From Longimicrobiales bacterium (GTDB taxonomy: Bacteria; Gemmatimonadota; Gemmatimonadetes; Longimicrobiales; Gaopeijiaceae): a stretch of DNA of 64,000 nt. Position 1 is the stretch's first letter; every line of letters begins with the position of its first letter. Position numbers and translations under genes: made by a program. Under the pieces are notes generated by a model. That model saw nothing but the letters and a program-made list of their open reading frames with translations, did not search any database and was not told the origin of the DNA. Below, piece by piece: positions 15,201-24,863 of the stretch. The stretch covers positions 1-64,000 of the forward strand of contig JAPKBW010000010.1 of NCBI GenBank assembly GCA_028823235.1, read 5' to 3'.

Positions 15201-18170
15201 ATGACTCGTGCATCGTTCGGCTTCGGCCTCGTCGCAGTAATCGCCCTCGCCTCGCCGACCGCGGCCACTGCGCAAGCGGCGATCTCGACCTCCGACATGG
15301 CGACCATGTATCCCCGCCAGATCGGCCCCGCAGTAACCGGCGGACGCATCCACGATGTCGAGGCGCTACCGAACGACCCGTCGACGATTTTCGTAGGCGC
15401 CGCTTCGGGTGGACTCTGGAAGACCACCAACCGCGGGCAAACATGGGTGAACGTCTTCGCTGATCAGCCTGTCAGTACCTTCGGCGACATCGCGATCTCT
15501 CGGTCGAATTCTGATGTCATGTACGCGGGGACGGGCGAGCAGCAGAATCGACAGTCTACGTCGTACGGAAACGGCGTCTATCGCTCCGAGGACGGAGGGG
15601 ACAGCTGGACCCATCTCGGCCTCGAAGAAACACGGCACACCGGAAAAATCGTCATCCACCCGTCAGACCCAGATGTCGTGTACGTCGGGGCGCTCGGGAA
15701 CCTGTGGGCGGGCTCTGATGATCGCGGTGTATACCGCAGCACGAACGGAGGACGGAGTTTCGAGAAGGTTCTCTATATAGACGAATTCACGGGTGTGATC
15801 GACATGGCAATCGATCCGTCCAACCCGGACAACGTCTACGCGGCCACCTACCAGAGGCTGCGTCGGACGTGGGGCTTCAACGGCGGAGGGCCCGGGAGCG
15901 GCATCTGGAAGTCGACCGATGGCGGAGACAACTGGATCGAGCTCGAAGGAGGCCTGCCCTCGGGCGACAAGGGCCGCATCGGGATCGCGCTCGCAGAGTC
16001 GAACCCGCAGGTCCTCATGGCGTTGGTCGAGAGCGCAGACTCCGACGCCCAGGGCGTCTATCGCACGGAGAATGGCGGCCTCCTCTGGGAGAAGGTAAAC
16101 GACCAGAACATCCGCCCGATGTACTACTCGCACATCTTCATCGACCCCACCGACGATCAACGTGTCTACACACTCGCAACCCGCTCCTTCGTTAGCGATG
16201 ACGGGGGGCGATCCTTCGAGAACATTGCCCTGGCCCCCACGTACGACGTCGGTGTTCACGCAGACCACCACTCCATCTGGATCGACCCCAACGACCCGAA
16301 CCATCTCTTTCTCGCGGGCGACGCCGGGCTGAACGAGACCTACGATCAGGGCGTGACTTTCCGGCGCATCAACAACTTCCCGATCTCCCAGTTCTACGCG
16401 ATCGCGGTCGACATGCGCGACCCTTACTACGTCTACGGAGGCCTGCAGGACAATCACTCGTTCTTCGGTCCGTCCGAGACGAGACGCTGGGCTGGAATCC
16501 TCAACGACGACTGGAGGCAGAACGGCTTCGGTGACGGTATGTACTGGCAAGCCGACCCAAGCAACGAGCGCTACAGCTACGGGAGCTCCAACGGTGGTAG
16601 CTATTTCCGCTACGACACCTATACCGGAGACATCCAGGACATCTCTCCGCACGCGCCGCTCGGCACGAGCTATCGGTTCGACTGGACCTCACCGATGATG
16701 CTCTCCGCGCACGATCCTAGCGTTCTGTACGTCGCAGGGAATCGATTCTTTACGTCGAAGGACCGGGGCAGTTCTTGGACTGCAACCGAGGAACTCAGCC
16801 GTGCAATCGATCGCGACGAGCTGGAATTGATGGGCGTGCTTGGGCGAGACATTACGATCTCGCGCAACGACGGCACGGGATCGTTCGGTGAAGCCGTCAC
16901 GCTCGACGAATCTCCGATCGATCCGTCGGTCCTCTGGGTAGGATTCGACGATGGAAATCTCCAGGTGAGCCGGGATGCCGGCACGTCCTGGGCCGAGGTC
17001 TCGAGGAACGTACCGGGACTCGCAGCTGGCACCTATGTGAGCCGGATCGCGGCGTCGTTCGATGCACCCGGCACAGCCTACGCGACCTTCGACGGCCACC
17101 GCGACGGGGACTTCAGACCCTTCGTCTTCCGGACGACCGACTTCGGCATGTCCTGGGAACCCCTCCACGCAGGGCTTCCACAGATGGGTGTCGTGAACGT
17201 CATCGTAGAGCACCCTGACAATACCCAGGCTCTCTTTGTCGGTACCGAGCACGCAGTGTTCGTGAGCACAAACGCCGGCATGAACTGGGCGAAAGTCCCG
17301 AACCTGCCAACCACGCACTACGACGACATGGTGATCCATCCTCGTGAGAGGGATCTGATCCTCGGGACACACGGCCAGGGCATGCTCATCCTGGACGACA
17401 CACGCGCGATCGCCGAGTGGGGTGCCGCGTCCGCGCCCATCACGGTCTTCTCGTCCGCGATGGGAACGGTTCAGATCTATCGGAAGGACACTTCCTATCG
17501 AGGACAGGACGCCTTCGCTGGCACAAATCCTGTCGACGGAGTGGAAATCACCTACCGGATCACGTCCGGAAGTGGCCGCGCGACCATGCGCGTCACCAAC
17601 CGGTCCGGAGTGACGGTGCGTGAGTTGAGCGTCCCAAGTGGGGTGGGGACGCACCGAGTCAGCTGGGACCTCCGGCACGGCACTGATGATTCCGAGCAGT
17701 GGGCACGCTGGGAGAATCCTGCCCTCGCAAGGAACATTGGAAATCGCGGTCCGTGGGTCTCGCCCGGCGAGTACGTGGTCACCGTCGAAGCCGGCGGTGA
17801 GCATGGGACTACGCACGTAGCGGTGCGCGGCGACCCCGCCATGCCGATCAGCCAGGCTATGTACATCAGCCGTGAGCAGTTCATGCTCGACGCCATGGCC
17901 CTGACCTCTGAGATCCAGACGTTCTCGCAAGCGAACGATATCGGTGGCGGTGGACGCGGACGCGGTGGTTTCGGTCGCGGGGGGGGCATGCCGACCACCC
18001 CACAGGAGAAAGTCCAAGCTGCCGGTCGTCTCGTGCAGCAGGTTTACCAGGCCTTGAACGGCGGGCAGGTTCGCCCCGGGACGCTTTATCCCCCGACGCA
18101 GACACAGAGAGGCCAGGTACTGGATGCTCGTCGGCTTTTCGATGAGGCCCAGGTGGAGTTAGGGGGTTAG
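15201..18170 (+). CDS. secreted Asp-box (sortilin/VPS10-like) beta-propeller protein
   Basis: 989 residues with an N-terminal signal peptide (MTRASFGFGLVAVIAL ... ATAQA). At least nine Asp-box turns of the S-x-D-x-G-x-x-W type are visible, e.g. RSEDGGDSW, STDGGDNW, TENGGLLW, SRDAGTSW, TTDFGMSW and STNAGMNW, which build two large propeller modules like sortilin/VPS10 or GH74/BNR proteins. A FlgD-like beta domain (VSWDLRHG) and a Gly/Arg-rich linker (about 911-925) follow, then an alpha-helical end. Such proteins are abundant in Gemmatimonadota; pipelines call them glycosyl hydrolases, but GH74 catalytic Asp positions cannot be assigned here. Extracellular or periplasmic binding role inferred. 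Confidence 0.8.
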   Translation: MTRASFGFGLVAVIALASPTAATAQAAISTSDMATMYPRQIGPAVTGGRIHDVEALPNDPSTIFVGAASGGLWKTTNRGQTWVNVFADQPVSTFGDIAISRSNSDVMYAGTGEQQNRQSTSYGNGVYRSEDGGDSWTHLGLEETRHTGKIVIHPSDPDVVYVGALGNLWAGSDDRGVYRSTNGGRSFEKVLYIDEFTGVIDMAIDPSNPDNVYAATYQRLRRTWGFNGGGPGSGIWKSTDGGDNWIELEGGLPSGDKGRIGIALAESNPQVLMALVESADSDAQGVYRTENGGLLWEKVNDQNIRPMYYSHIFIDPTDDQRVYTLATRSFVSDDGGRSFENIALAPTYDVGVHADHHSIWIDPNDPNHLFLAGDAGLNETYDQGVTFRRINNFPISQFYAIAVDMRDPYYVYGGLQDNHSFFGPSETRRWAGILNDDWRQNGFGDGMYWQADPSNERYSYGSSNGGSYFRYDTYTGDIQDISPHAPLGTSYRFDWTSPMMLSAHDPSVLYVAGNRFFTSKDRGSSWTATEELSRAIDRDELELMGVLGRDITISRNDGTGSFGEAVTLDESPIDPSVLWVGFDDGNLQVSRDAGTSWAEVSRNVPGLAAGTYVSRIAASFDAPGTAYATFDGHRDGDFRPFVFRTTDFGMSWEPLHAGLPQMGVVNVIVEHPDNTQALFVGTEHAVFVSTNAGMNWAKVPNLPTTHYDDMVIHPRERDLILGTHGQGMLILDDTRAIAEWGAASAPITVFSSAMGTVQIYRKDTSYRGQDAFAGTNPVDGVEITYRITSGSGRATMRVTNRSGVTVRELSVPSGVGTHRVSWDLRHGTDDSEQWARWENPALARNIGNRGPWVSPGEYVVTVEAGGEHGTTHVAVRGDPAMPISQAMYISREQFMLDAMALTSEIQTFSQANDIGGGGRGRGGFGRGGGMPTTPQEKVQAAGRLVQQVYQALNGGQVRPGTLYPPTQTQRGQVLDARRLFDEAQVELGG

Positions 18171-18173
18171 GAG

Positions 18174-18812
18174 ATGAACCAGACACTCCTCCTTCTGGCT
18201 TCCGTCACGCTCGTCGGGTGCGGAGCTGATGGTAGCTCGGCGGCGACCCACGAGCCGTCTACTCCGGCAGAGGGCGTGTACGGCCAAGCGCCCTCGGCTA
18301 GAAGCGGGGTTCCGGCAGCCGTCGTGATGGCACCCGCACCGACTGCTCAATCGGAGGTCGGCGTCTCTCCGTTCGCCTTTGACAACCCGGTGATCGATCA
18401 ATTCGGGCTGGTCTTCTCCCCCACTCAGCTGGTCGTCGAGGCGGGAACCACACTCGTGTTCATGAACAGCGAGTCAGCTCTCACTCACAACGTCCAGGTG
18501 TGGGACCCTGCCGCAAAGACAATGCTGCTCGACAGCGATGCTCTGCCCGGCGATCGAATCGAAATCACGCTCACCGAGGTGGGTGGCTACGACATCCTGT
18601 GTGACGAACATCCGGGAATGAGGGCCTTCGTGTTCGTGACTGCGAGTCCCTATGCGGTGTTTGCCGACCCGGATGGCGCCTTCGAACTGGGCGTCGCCCC
18701 AGTCGGCGACTACCTCGCCCGGGTCTGGACCGTCGATGAAGGCTTTGGACCAGAGGTGCCAATTTCGGTGGCTGAGATCCGCACCGGCGTGGACATGAGG
18801 CCGGGCGGTTGA
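18174..18812 (+). CDS. cupredoxin-like lipoprotein
   Basis: 212 residues. Lipoprotein signal with LVGC (Cys16), a low-complexity linker to about 65, then a cupredoxin fold with type-1 copper ligands His105 (THNVQVW), Cys143, His146 and Met149 (LCDEHPGM). A short carboxypeptidase-regulatory-like beta domain follows (DGAFELGVAPVGDYL). It is probably a periplasmic or surface-anchored electron carrier. The spacing Cys-x2-His-x2-Met matches plastocyanin-like proteins. It starts three bases after the propeller gene, implying co-transcription. Redox partner unknown. Confidence 0.78.
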   Translation: MNQTLLLLASVTLVGCGADGSSAATHEPSTPAEGVYGQAPSARSGVPAAVVMAPAPTAQSEVGVSPFAFDNPVIDQFGLVFSPTQLVVEAGTTLVFMNSESALTHNVQVWDPAAKTMLLDSDALPGDRIEITLTEVGGYDILCDEHPGMRAFVFVTASPYAVFADPDGAFELGVAPVGDYLARVWTVDEGFGPEVPISVAEIRTGVDMRPGG

Positions 18813-18908
18813 GTCTCGGACCGCACAGCGAGACGCACTGCTAGATTCCTCTTCGACATCACGGGCGCGGTGCCCGTAACGCGGACGATCAACCCCGGGC
18901 TAACGATC

Positions 18909-19295
18909 ATGCTTCTTCATGCACATTCGGGCTTCCGATACCTCGTTCTCCTTCTGGGGATCCTCGTCATTCTCTACGCGGCGTACGGAATCGCCACGGG
19001 GGCTGGGTACGACAAAAAGATGAAGATCCTTTCGGCAGCATTCACGGGAGTCATCGATGTCACGATCCTGCTCGGTTTCATGAACATCTTCTTCGGCGTT
19101 GGCTTCTACCCGCAGTTGGGTGGGCACATCGTGATGATGGTTCTCGCCGCAACTGTCGCACACATAGTCCACGGTATCATGAAGCGCCGGCCGGCCGAGC
19201 AGCAGACGTTCGCACCGCATCTGGTAGGCGCGCTGGTCGCACTCGGGTTGGTCGCGGCAGGCATCATGGCTATCGGCCGGCCGATTGTGGGGTGA
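18909..19295 (+). CDS. small four-helix membrane protein
   Basis: 128 residues, nearly all in four hydrophobic helices: LLHAHSGFRYLVLLLGILVILY, a second from about 40, VMMVLAATVAHIVH, and LVGALVALGLVAAGIMAI. His residues occur near the membrane faces (LLHAHSGFRY, VAHIVHG), as in heme-binding or cytochrome-oxidase-associated small proteins, but I cannot prove heme binding. ATG 18909 is preferred over GTG 18870. Its stop overlaps the patatin start (GTGA). Confidence 0.6.
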   Translation: MLLHAHSGFRYLVLLLGILVILYAAYGIATGAGYDKKMKILSAAFTGVIDVTILLGFMNIFFGVGFYPQLGGHIVMMVLAATVAHIVHGIMKRRPAEQQTFAPHLVGALVALGLVAAGIMAIGRPIVG

Positions 19296-20482
19296 CGGCT
19301 CCCGGCATCGACCTGCTGGTGCCGTCTGCGGGTGCGCATACCGGTCACGGACCGGATGACCTCGGCCTGATCATGGGGGGAGGGGGTGCCCGGGCCGCGT
19401 ACCAGGTGGGATTGCTGCGCTGCGTCGCCCGCCGCTTCCCCGACCTGCACCTTCCCTACATCACCGGCGTGTCAGCCGGAGCGTTGAACGCCGCGCTGCT
19501 GGCATCGCACCACGGCACATTCCTGCAGGCGGTCGACGAGCTGTCCCACCTGTGGTCCACGCTCACCGTCGATCATGTATTTCGAGTCGACGCCCGGTCG
19601 CTGGCCATGAACAGTATGCGGTGGCTAAAGCGACTCGGGTCCGGTGGAATCGGAGGAGCCCGCAGCCAGGTCCGTGGACTCGTCAACACGCAGCCGCTGC
19701 GCAAGCACCTCACCGAGGCGCTGCACGCGGTGGACGGCGAAGTGACGGGCATTCAGTACAACATCGACCGCGGTAAGCTCAAGGCGGTCGCGCTAAGCAC
19801 GACGAGCTACTCGACCGGTTCTTCCGTCACGTGGCTGCAGGGTGACAACATCGAGCCGTGGTCGCGCCCAGGGAGGCTTACACGGGACACGACACTCACG
19901 ATCGAACACATCATGGCATCGGCCGCGCTCCCTCTGCTCTTCCCGGCAGTGAGACTGGGGAACGAGTGGTACGGTGATGGCGGGATCCGCCTCACTGCAC
20001 CTTTGTCCCCGGCGCTGCACCTCGGGGCACGCCGCATCATGGCAATTTCGACACGGTACGCCCGGACCGAGGACGAAGCTTCTACCTCTGCGATACAAGG
20101 ATATCCGCCCCCGGCTCAGGTCGCCGGCGTACTCCTGAACGCGGTATTTCTCGATCAGCTCGACAACGATGCACTGCGACTCGAAAGAGTGAACCGCCTC
20201 CTCGAGACACTGCCCGAAAAGCAACGACATGGCCTGGAGCCTGCAAAGCTTCTCGTGCTCCGCCCGTCGGAGGACTTGGGAAAGCTCGCCTCTCAATTCG
20301 AAGCCCAGCTCCCAAGGTCCTTCCGTTTCCTGACGCGAGGGCTCGGTACCCAAGAGACAGAGAGCCCCGACGTGCTCAGTATGATTCTCTTCCAGCCTGA
20401 CTATCTGACGGCTCTGATTGAGATCGGCGAGAAAGACGCCCGCGATCGAGCCGACGAGATCGGCGAGTTCCTTCTGGGCTGA
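19292..20482 (+). CDS. patatin-like phospholipase
   Basis: 396 residues. Patatin signatures: glycine-rich anion hole GGGGAR at 29-34, nucleophile GVSAG with Ser61, and the dyad Asp229 in YGDGGIRL. The enzyme should hydrolyse acyl esters of phospholipids or related lipids. No signal peptide is obvious at the GTG start, so it is cytoplasmic or delivered otherwise. The C-terminal half contains helical repeats and a LLVLRPSEDLG strand. Translationally coupled to the small membrane protein. Confidence 0.88.
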   Translation: MTAPGIDLLVPSAGAHTGHGPDDLGLIMGGGGARAAYQVGLLRCVARRFPDLHLPYITGVSAGALNAALLASHHGTFLQAVDELSHLWSTLTVDHVFRVDARSLAMNSMRWLKRLGSGGIGGARSQVRGLVNTQPLRKHLTEALHAVDGEVTGIQYNIDRGKLKAVALSTTSYSTGSSVTWLQGDNIEPWSRPGRLTRDTTLTIEHIMASAALPLLFPAVRLGNEWYGDGGIRLTAPLSPALHLGARRIMAISTRYARTEDEASTSAIQGYPPPAQVAGVLLNAVFLDQLDNDALRLERVNRLLETLPEKQRHGLEPAKLLVLRPSEDLGKLASQFEAQLPRSFRFLTRGLGTQETESPDVLSMILFQPDYLTALIEIGEKDARDRADEIGEFLLG

Positions 20483-20608
20483 CCGTCCGTCTACCGACTA
20501 CCGAGTCGAGTAACCTCACTCGCTGTTAGATTTTAGAACGGCCACAAACACCCCGAATCGACGGCGGGACACGGCCTCGAACTGGTACTCAGGGCAGGAA
20601 ACAGCATC

Positions 20609-22540
20609 ATGGCAGATGAAAAGAAGCTCGCTACCGAGCTCGAATCGAGAGAAGTAGCCGAGCAGGCGCGTGAACAGAACTGGGAGAAGCGGAGCTTCGC
20701 CCGCGCACTCTTCGAGGGCCGCTTCGATCTCGACCTCATCTACCCGCTCCCCACGCCGGACGCGGAAGAGCGAAAGCGAGCCGCCGCGTTCATCACCGAG
20801 CTCGAGGTCTTCGCCCGAGATCACATCGACGGCGACACGAACGATCGCGAGGGGCACGTTCCGCAGGCCGTGCTGGATGGACTCGCCGAACTAGGTGCCT
20901 TCGGAATCAAGACGCCGCAAGCGTACGGTGGACTGGGACTCTCTCAGATGTCGTACAACCGCGCTCTAGCGATCGTGGCCTCACGCTGCAGCGCTACGGG
21001 AGCGTTCCTGTCCGCTCACCAGAGTATTGGTGTGCCAGGACCACTCCTGAAGTTTGGGACTGAGCAGCAGAAGAGCACCTACCTGCCGCGCCTCGCCAAG
21101 GGCGCACTGTCCGCTTTCGCCCTCACCGAAAACGACGTGGGTTCTGATCCAGCCAACCTGTCGACCACAGCCGAACTTTCGGAAGACGGCTCGCACTGGA
21201 TCCTCAACGGCGAGAAGCTCTGGACCACGAACGGCCCCCGAGCCCAAATCATCGTCGTGATGGCCCGTACACCAGGGAAGGAAGGCGCACGCAAGAAACC
21301 CATCACCGCGTTCATCGTTGAAACAGAGTGGGAGGGAGTCGAGACGGTCATCGAGTGCTCTTTCATGGGGCTGCGAGCACTGTCGAACGGCGTGATCAAG
21401 TTCACGAACGTGAAGGTCCCGCGTGAGAATCTGCTCTGGGGTGAGGGCAAGGGGCTGAAGCTCGCACTCATCACCCTCAACACGGGTCGCCTCGCCCTGC
21501 CCGCGTTTTGTGGCGCAGCAGCAAAGAGCTGCCTGGAAATGCTACGAGACTGGTCGAACACACGCGTCCAGTGGGGTCTTCCCGTCGGTCACCACGATGC
21601 TGTCGCTCAGATGCTCGGCAAGATGACCGCCGACACCTTCGCACTCGAATCCGTCGTCGAGCTCACAGGTGGGATGGCGGACTCCGGCCACTTCGACATT
21701 CGACTAGAAGCGGCGATCGCCAAGCTCTGGGGCTCGGAAACTGGCTGGACCCTCGTAAACGACGCACTCCAAGTGCGTGGCGGACGCGGCTATGAGACCC
21801 ACGAATCGCTGGAGGCACGCGGCGAGACTGCATACCCCATCGAACGCTGGCTCCGGGACATGCGCATCAACACGATCTTCGAGGGATCGTCGGAGATCAT
21901 GCGCCTATTCATCGCGCGGGAAGCTGTGGACCGGCACCTGTCGATTGCGGGCGACCTGGTGAACCCGAAAGCTCCCCTGGGGGCCAAGGCCGCCGCTCTC
22001 GTGCGCGCCGGTCTTTACTACGCCTGGTGGTACCCGACCCGGTTTCTCGGATGGGGCGCCTGGCCGAAGTACTCTCAGTTCGGCACCCTCGCAAAGCATC
22101 TCCGCTACATCGAGAGAACGTCCCGGCGGCTCGCCCGAGCGACGTTCCACACGATGGTTCGGTTTGGACCGGGACTAGAGAAACGACAGGCCGTCCTCGG
22201 TCGCGTGGTAGACATCGGCTCGGAACTCATGGTCATGTCGGCGACCATCGTGCGTGCGAAGTCGCTTACCGCAAAGGGGAATGGGAAGACGGGAGCGGAG
22301 GCCCTCGCCGACGCCTACTGTCGACAGGCACGACGCCGGATCTCACAGCATTTCCGGCTCCTGTTCGGCAATGACGATGTGGCCACGTACTCTGTGGCCC
22401 GCCGCTTCCTTGAAGGAGAATTCGAGTGGCTGGAGGAGGGCGTCGTATCGCTCGAAGGCTACCGAAAGGCTGCTCAGGCGACGGCCCCTTCGCCCACGTC
22501 TGAGTCGACCCTTTCATCCGAACCTTTGGCGGCCGGCTGA
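20609..22540 (+). CDS. acyl-CoA dehydrogenase with C-terminal extension
   Basis: 643 residues, longer than the usual 380-400. Central ACAD domain: LGAFGIKTPQAYGGLG, SAFALTENDVGSD (FAD/substrate binding), WTTNGPRAQ, and VRGGRGYETHE with MRINTIFEGSSEIMR near the flavin. An extra helical domain of about 150 residues (from about 480) resembles the C-terminal part of very-long-chain and ACAD9-type enzymes. Role: first oxidation in fatty-acid or branched-chain acyl-CoA degradation; chain specificity is not readable. Start ATG 20609. The ctaA gene starts four bases after its stop. Confidence 0.9.
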   Translation: MADEKKLATELESREVAEQAREQNWEKRSFARALFEGRFDLDLIYPLPTPDAEERKRAAAFITELEVFARDHIDGDTNDREGHVPQAVLDGLAELGAFGIKTPQAYGGLGLSQMSYNRALAIVASRCSATGAFLSAHQSIGVPGPLLKFGTEQQKSTYLPRLAKGALSAFALTENDVGSDPANLSTTAELSEDGSHWILNGEKLWTTNGPRAQIIVVMARTPGKEGARKKPITAFIVETEWEGVETVIECSFMGLRALSNGVIKFTNVKVPRENLLWGEGKGLKLALITLNTGRLALPAFCGAAAKSCLEMLRDWSNTRVQWGLPVGHHDAVAQMLGKMTADTFALESVVELTGGMADSGHFDIRLEAAIAKLWGSETGWTLVNDALQVRGGRGYETHESLEARGETAYPIERWLRDMRINTIFEGSSEIMRLFIAREAVDRHLSIAGDLVNPKAPLGAKAAALVRAGLYYAWWYPTRFLGWGAWPKYSQFGTLAKHLRYIERTSRRLARATFHTMVRFGPGLEKRQAVLGRVVDIGSELMVMSATIVRAKSLTAKGNGKTGAEALADAYCRQARRRISQHFRLLFGNDDVATYSVARRFLEGEFEWLEEGVVSLEGYRKAAQATAPSPTSESTLSSEPLAAG

Positions 22541-22543
22541 CCC

Positions 22544-23425
22544 ATGCTGCATCCGAGAGCGTTCAAGGTCACCGTAGTCTGGACTCTCGCGCTTCTCTTC
22601 CTCGGTAGTGTCGTTCACGCGACCGAGTCGAGCCTGGCGTGCCCGGACTGGCCAACCTGTTTTGGCACCATGGTCCCCGAGATGTCCGGTGGCGTCTTCT
22701 GGGAGCACCTGCACCGGCTGGTGGCAGGCGGCCTGGTCCTCATGTTCGTCCTCGCGACATGGCTCGTGCGGCGAGAGGTTACCGACCGACCGTGGATGTT
22801 CAAAGCATGCCTCGCGGGCATCGCCTTGCTCCTCGTCCAGTCGGTGGTCGGCGGACTGACCGTGATTTACCAGCTCCCGGACATGGTCTCAACGACCCAC
22901 TTGTCGCTCGCGTTCCTCTTCCTGTCCCTCGCGACGTTCCTGGCCGCCTCGACGCACCAGCGCGCGCCCGAGGAGACGATCGAGATATCGACCTCGGTCG
23001 CCGCCAGTCTACGCCTGTGGGCGGCAGTTGGGGCCGGATTTATTTTCCTCCAGTCGGCCCTCGGAGCACTTGTCCGACACACCGACGGTGGCATATCCTG
23101 CCCCGATTTTCCTCTTTGCCTAGGACAGGTCATTCCTCCGCTCATCAATGTGCAGATCACGTCACACTTTTTTCACCGGGTATTCGCGCTGCTCGCGACT
23201 CTGCTCGTCATCGGAATCGCCCTCTGGGTTATGCGCCAAGAGGTCCCTGGAATCTTCCGACGGCTAGCGTGGTCTGCTGTCGCACTGGTCGTGGCTCAAG
23301 TCGCTCTCGGTGTCGCTTCGGTACTGACGATCCTGGCCGTACCGTCGGTGACACTCCACACGCTGGTCGCTGCTACTCTGCTTGCGAACCTCGTGACACT
23401 CTCCACGATCGCGGGGCGCGCATGA
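22544..23425 (+). CDS. ctaA: heme A synthase (COX15/CtaA family)
   Basis: 293 residues with eight membrane helices in two similar four-helix halves. His ligands appear as EHLHRLVAG and STTHLSLAF in the first half and HFFHRVFALL and VTLHTLVAA in the second. Each half also has the Cys-containing loop (SSLACPDWPTCFG and GGISCPDFPLCLG), the CtaA signature. It converts heme O to heme A for aa3-type cytochrome oxidase. Overlaps the following DUF420 gene by ATGA, so the pair form a cytochrome-oxidase maturation unit. Confidence 0.92.
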   Translation: MLHPRAFKVTVVWTLALLFLGSVVHATESSLACPDWPTCFGTMVPEMSGGVFWEHLHRLVAGGLVLMFVLATWLVRREVTDRPWMFKACLAGIALLLVQSVVGGLTVIYQLPDMVSTTHLSLAFLFLSLATFLAASTHQRAPEETIEISTSVAASLRLWAAVGAGFIFLQSALGALVRHTDGGISCPDFPLCLGQVIPPLINVQITSHFFHRVFALLATLLVIGIALWVMRQEVPGIFRRLAWSAVALVVAQVALGVASVLTILAVPSVTLHTLVAATLLANLVTLSTIAGRA

Positions 23426-23859
23426 ACGTGACCGAGGCCGGCGACATGCTGGCCCTCATCAACGCATCACTGAACGCAACGAGTGCCATCGCGCTCATGA
23501 CCGGCTTCATCTTCATTCGGAAGAAGGTGGTCGACCGTCACCGGAAGGCCATGCTGACGGCCGTGGGCGCCTCCGGGATTTTTCTCGTCTTCTATGTGAC
23601 TCGGGTCATCCTCACGGGGACTCACGAGTTCGCAGGGGAAGGCCTGGCTCGGATCGTATACCTCAGCGTGCTCTTCTCGCACGTGACTCTGGCGATCGTC
23701 GTCTTTCCCTTCGTACTTCGTGTGCTCTACCTCGTGAGGCAGAAGCGCTTCGAGGACCACAAGCGATTGGCCCGCTTCGTCTTCCCGGTGTGGGCGTATG
23801 TCTCGGCGACTGGCCTGATCGTGTACATCCTGCTTTATCAGGTCTACGGGTACGTGTGA
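23422..23859 (+). CDS. DUF420 membrane protein
   Basis: 145 residues with four membrane helices and the conserved charged loop KKVVDRHRKAMLTAVG and later RFEDHKRLARFVFPVWAYVS. DUF420 (CtaM-like) proteins assist assembly of heme-copper oxidases and are commonly encoded beside ctaA/ctaB. Its ATG overlaps the ctaA stop, and its own TGA overlaps the GTG of the next gene. Confidence 0.85.
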   Translation: MNVTEAGDMLALINASLNATSAIALMTGFIFIRKKVVDRHRKAMLTAVGASGIFLVFYVTRVILTGTHEFAGEGLARIVYLSVLFSHVTLAIVVFPFVLRVLYLVRQKRFEDHKRLARFVFPVWAYVSATGLIVYILLYQVYGYV

Positions 23860-24788
23860 CCTCCGGTCCCAATCGCCTCCGTGGATATGCAGAGGCCGTA
23901 GCAGCCGCGTCGCTCTGGGGTTCGTCCGGAGTCTTCGCGGTCAATCTCTTCCGGATGGGGCTCCCACCGGAAAGCCTCGCGCTTCTTCGGCCTGTGGTGG
24001 GAAGTCTGATCCTTCTCGCAGCGGTAGTCCTGCACAAGCCAGCTGCCCTGCGCATCGACCTGCAGGGACTCGCGATCCTCATGCTCGGGGGAGGATTCGC
24101 CGTAGGCGTCTTCCAGATTGCCTACCAGTTCTCAACCGATGCAGTCGGTGTGCCATCAACCGTCGCAATGCTCTATCTCGCGCCCGCCGTCGTCGCAGCC
24201 TCTTCCGGACCACTGCTCGGTGAGTGGCCGGACCGCACTCGCCTCATTCTTCTCGTAGTTACGCTACTCGGAGTCTGGCTCTCCGTATTCGGAGCCAAGG
24301 AAGTTCCCGGCCTTTTCGACTCGAGCGGCTTCACTTGGGGGATCCTAGCTGGGGTGAGCTATGGGGCCTACACGCTCTTCGGACGATTCGCGGCCCCCCG
24401 CTACGGGTCACTCCCCACCGTCGTCTACAGCACTCTGGGTTCGTGCCTATTTCTGGTCCTGGTCGTTCCAGCAACGACGGGCCCCATCGTCCTCCCCAAC
24501 TCCGGTCCCGCCTGGGCTCTGCTCTTCACGTTCAGCTTTCTGACCATGGCTGTGGCTCACTTCCTCTTCTTCGATTCGCTTGCCCACATCGACGCAGGCC
24601 AAGCCTCGATCGCAACGGCCATCGAGCCTGTTATAGCTGCGGTTCTCGCGACCGTCCTGCTCTCTCAAGGCCTTAGTCCGGTCGGATGGCTCGGCATCAC
24701 GCTGGTCGTCGGTGGCGTCGTGGGGGTGGGCCTGACATCGGGTGTCGCGTCAGACGCGACCGGAGGCGTAGGCAGGAATACTCCGTAA
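23856..24788 (+). CDS. EamA/DMT-family transporter
   Basis: 310 residues, ten membrane helices in two EamA repeats. The first begins AEAVAAASLWGSSGVFAV, the second GFTWGILAGVSYGAYTLFG, and it ends in the typical IEPVIAAVLATVLLSQG segment. Drug/metabolite transporter superfamily, usually exporting amino acids or small metabolites; substrate unknown. GTG 23856 overlaps the DUF420 stop. Confidence 0.87.
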   Translation: MTSGPNRLRGYAEAVAAASLWGSSGVFAVNLFRMGLPPESLALLRPVVGSLILLAAVVLHKPAALRIDLQGLAILMLGGGFAVGVFQIAYQFSTDAVGVPSTVAMLYLAPAVVAASSGPLLGEWPDRTRLILLVVTLLGVWLSVFGAKEVPGLFDSSGFTWGILAGVSYGAYTLFGRFAAPRYGSLPTVVYSTLGSCLFLVLVVPATTGPIVLPNSGPAWALLFTFSFLTMAVAHFLFFDSLAHIDAGQASIATAIEPVIAAVLATVLLSQGLSPVGWLGITLVVGGVVGVGLTSGVASDATGGVGRNTP

Positions 24789-24863
24789 AACTGAGGCGAC
24801 CCCAAGCTCCGCAGATCTTGCAGCTGTTGCGATATCCACCATTGGGCGGATAAGCTCGCCACC

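Noticed and set aside
16689-18017. Antisense frame of 442 codons within the propeller gene
   Set aside because: Same reason; no signal peptide or motif, and the plus strand has nine Asp-box repeats.
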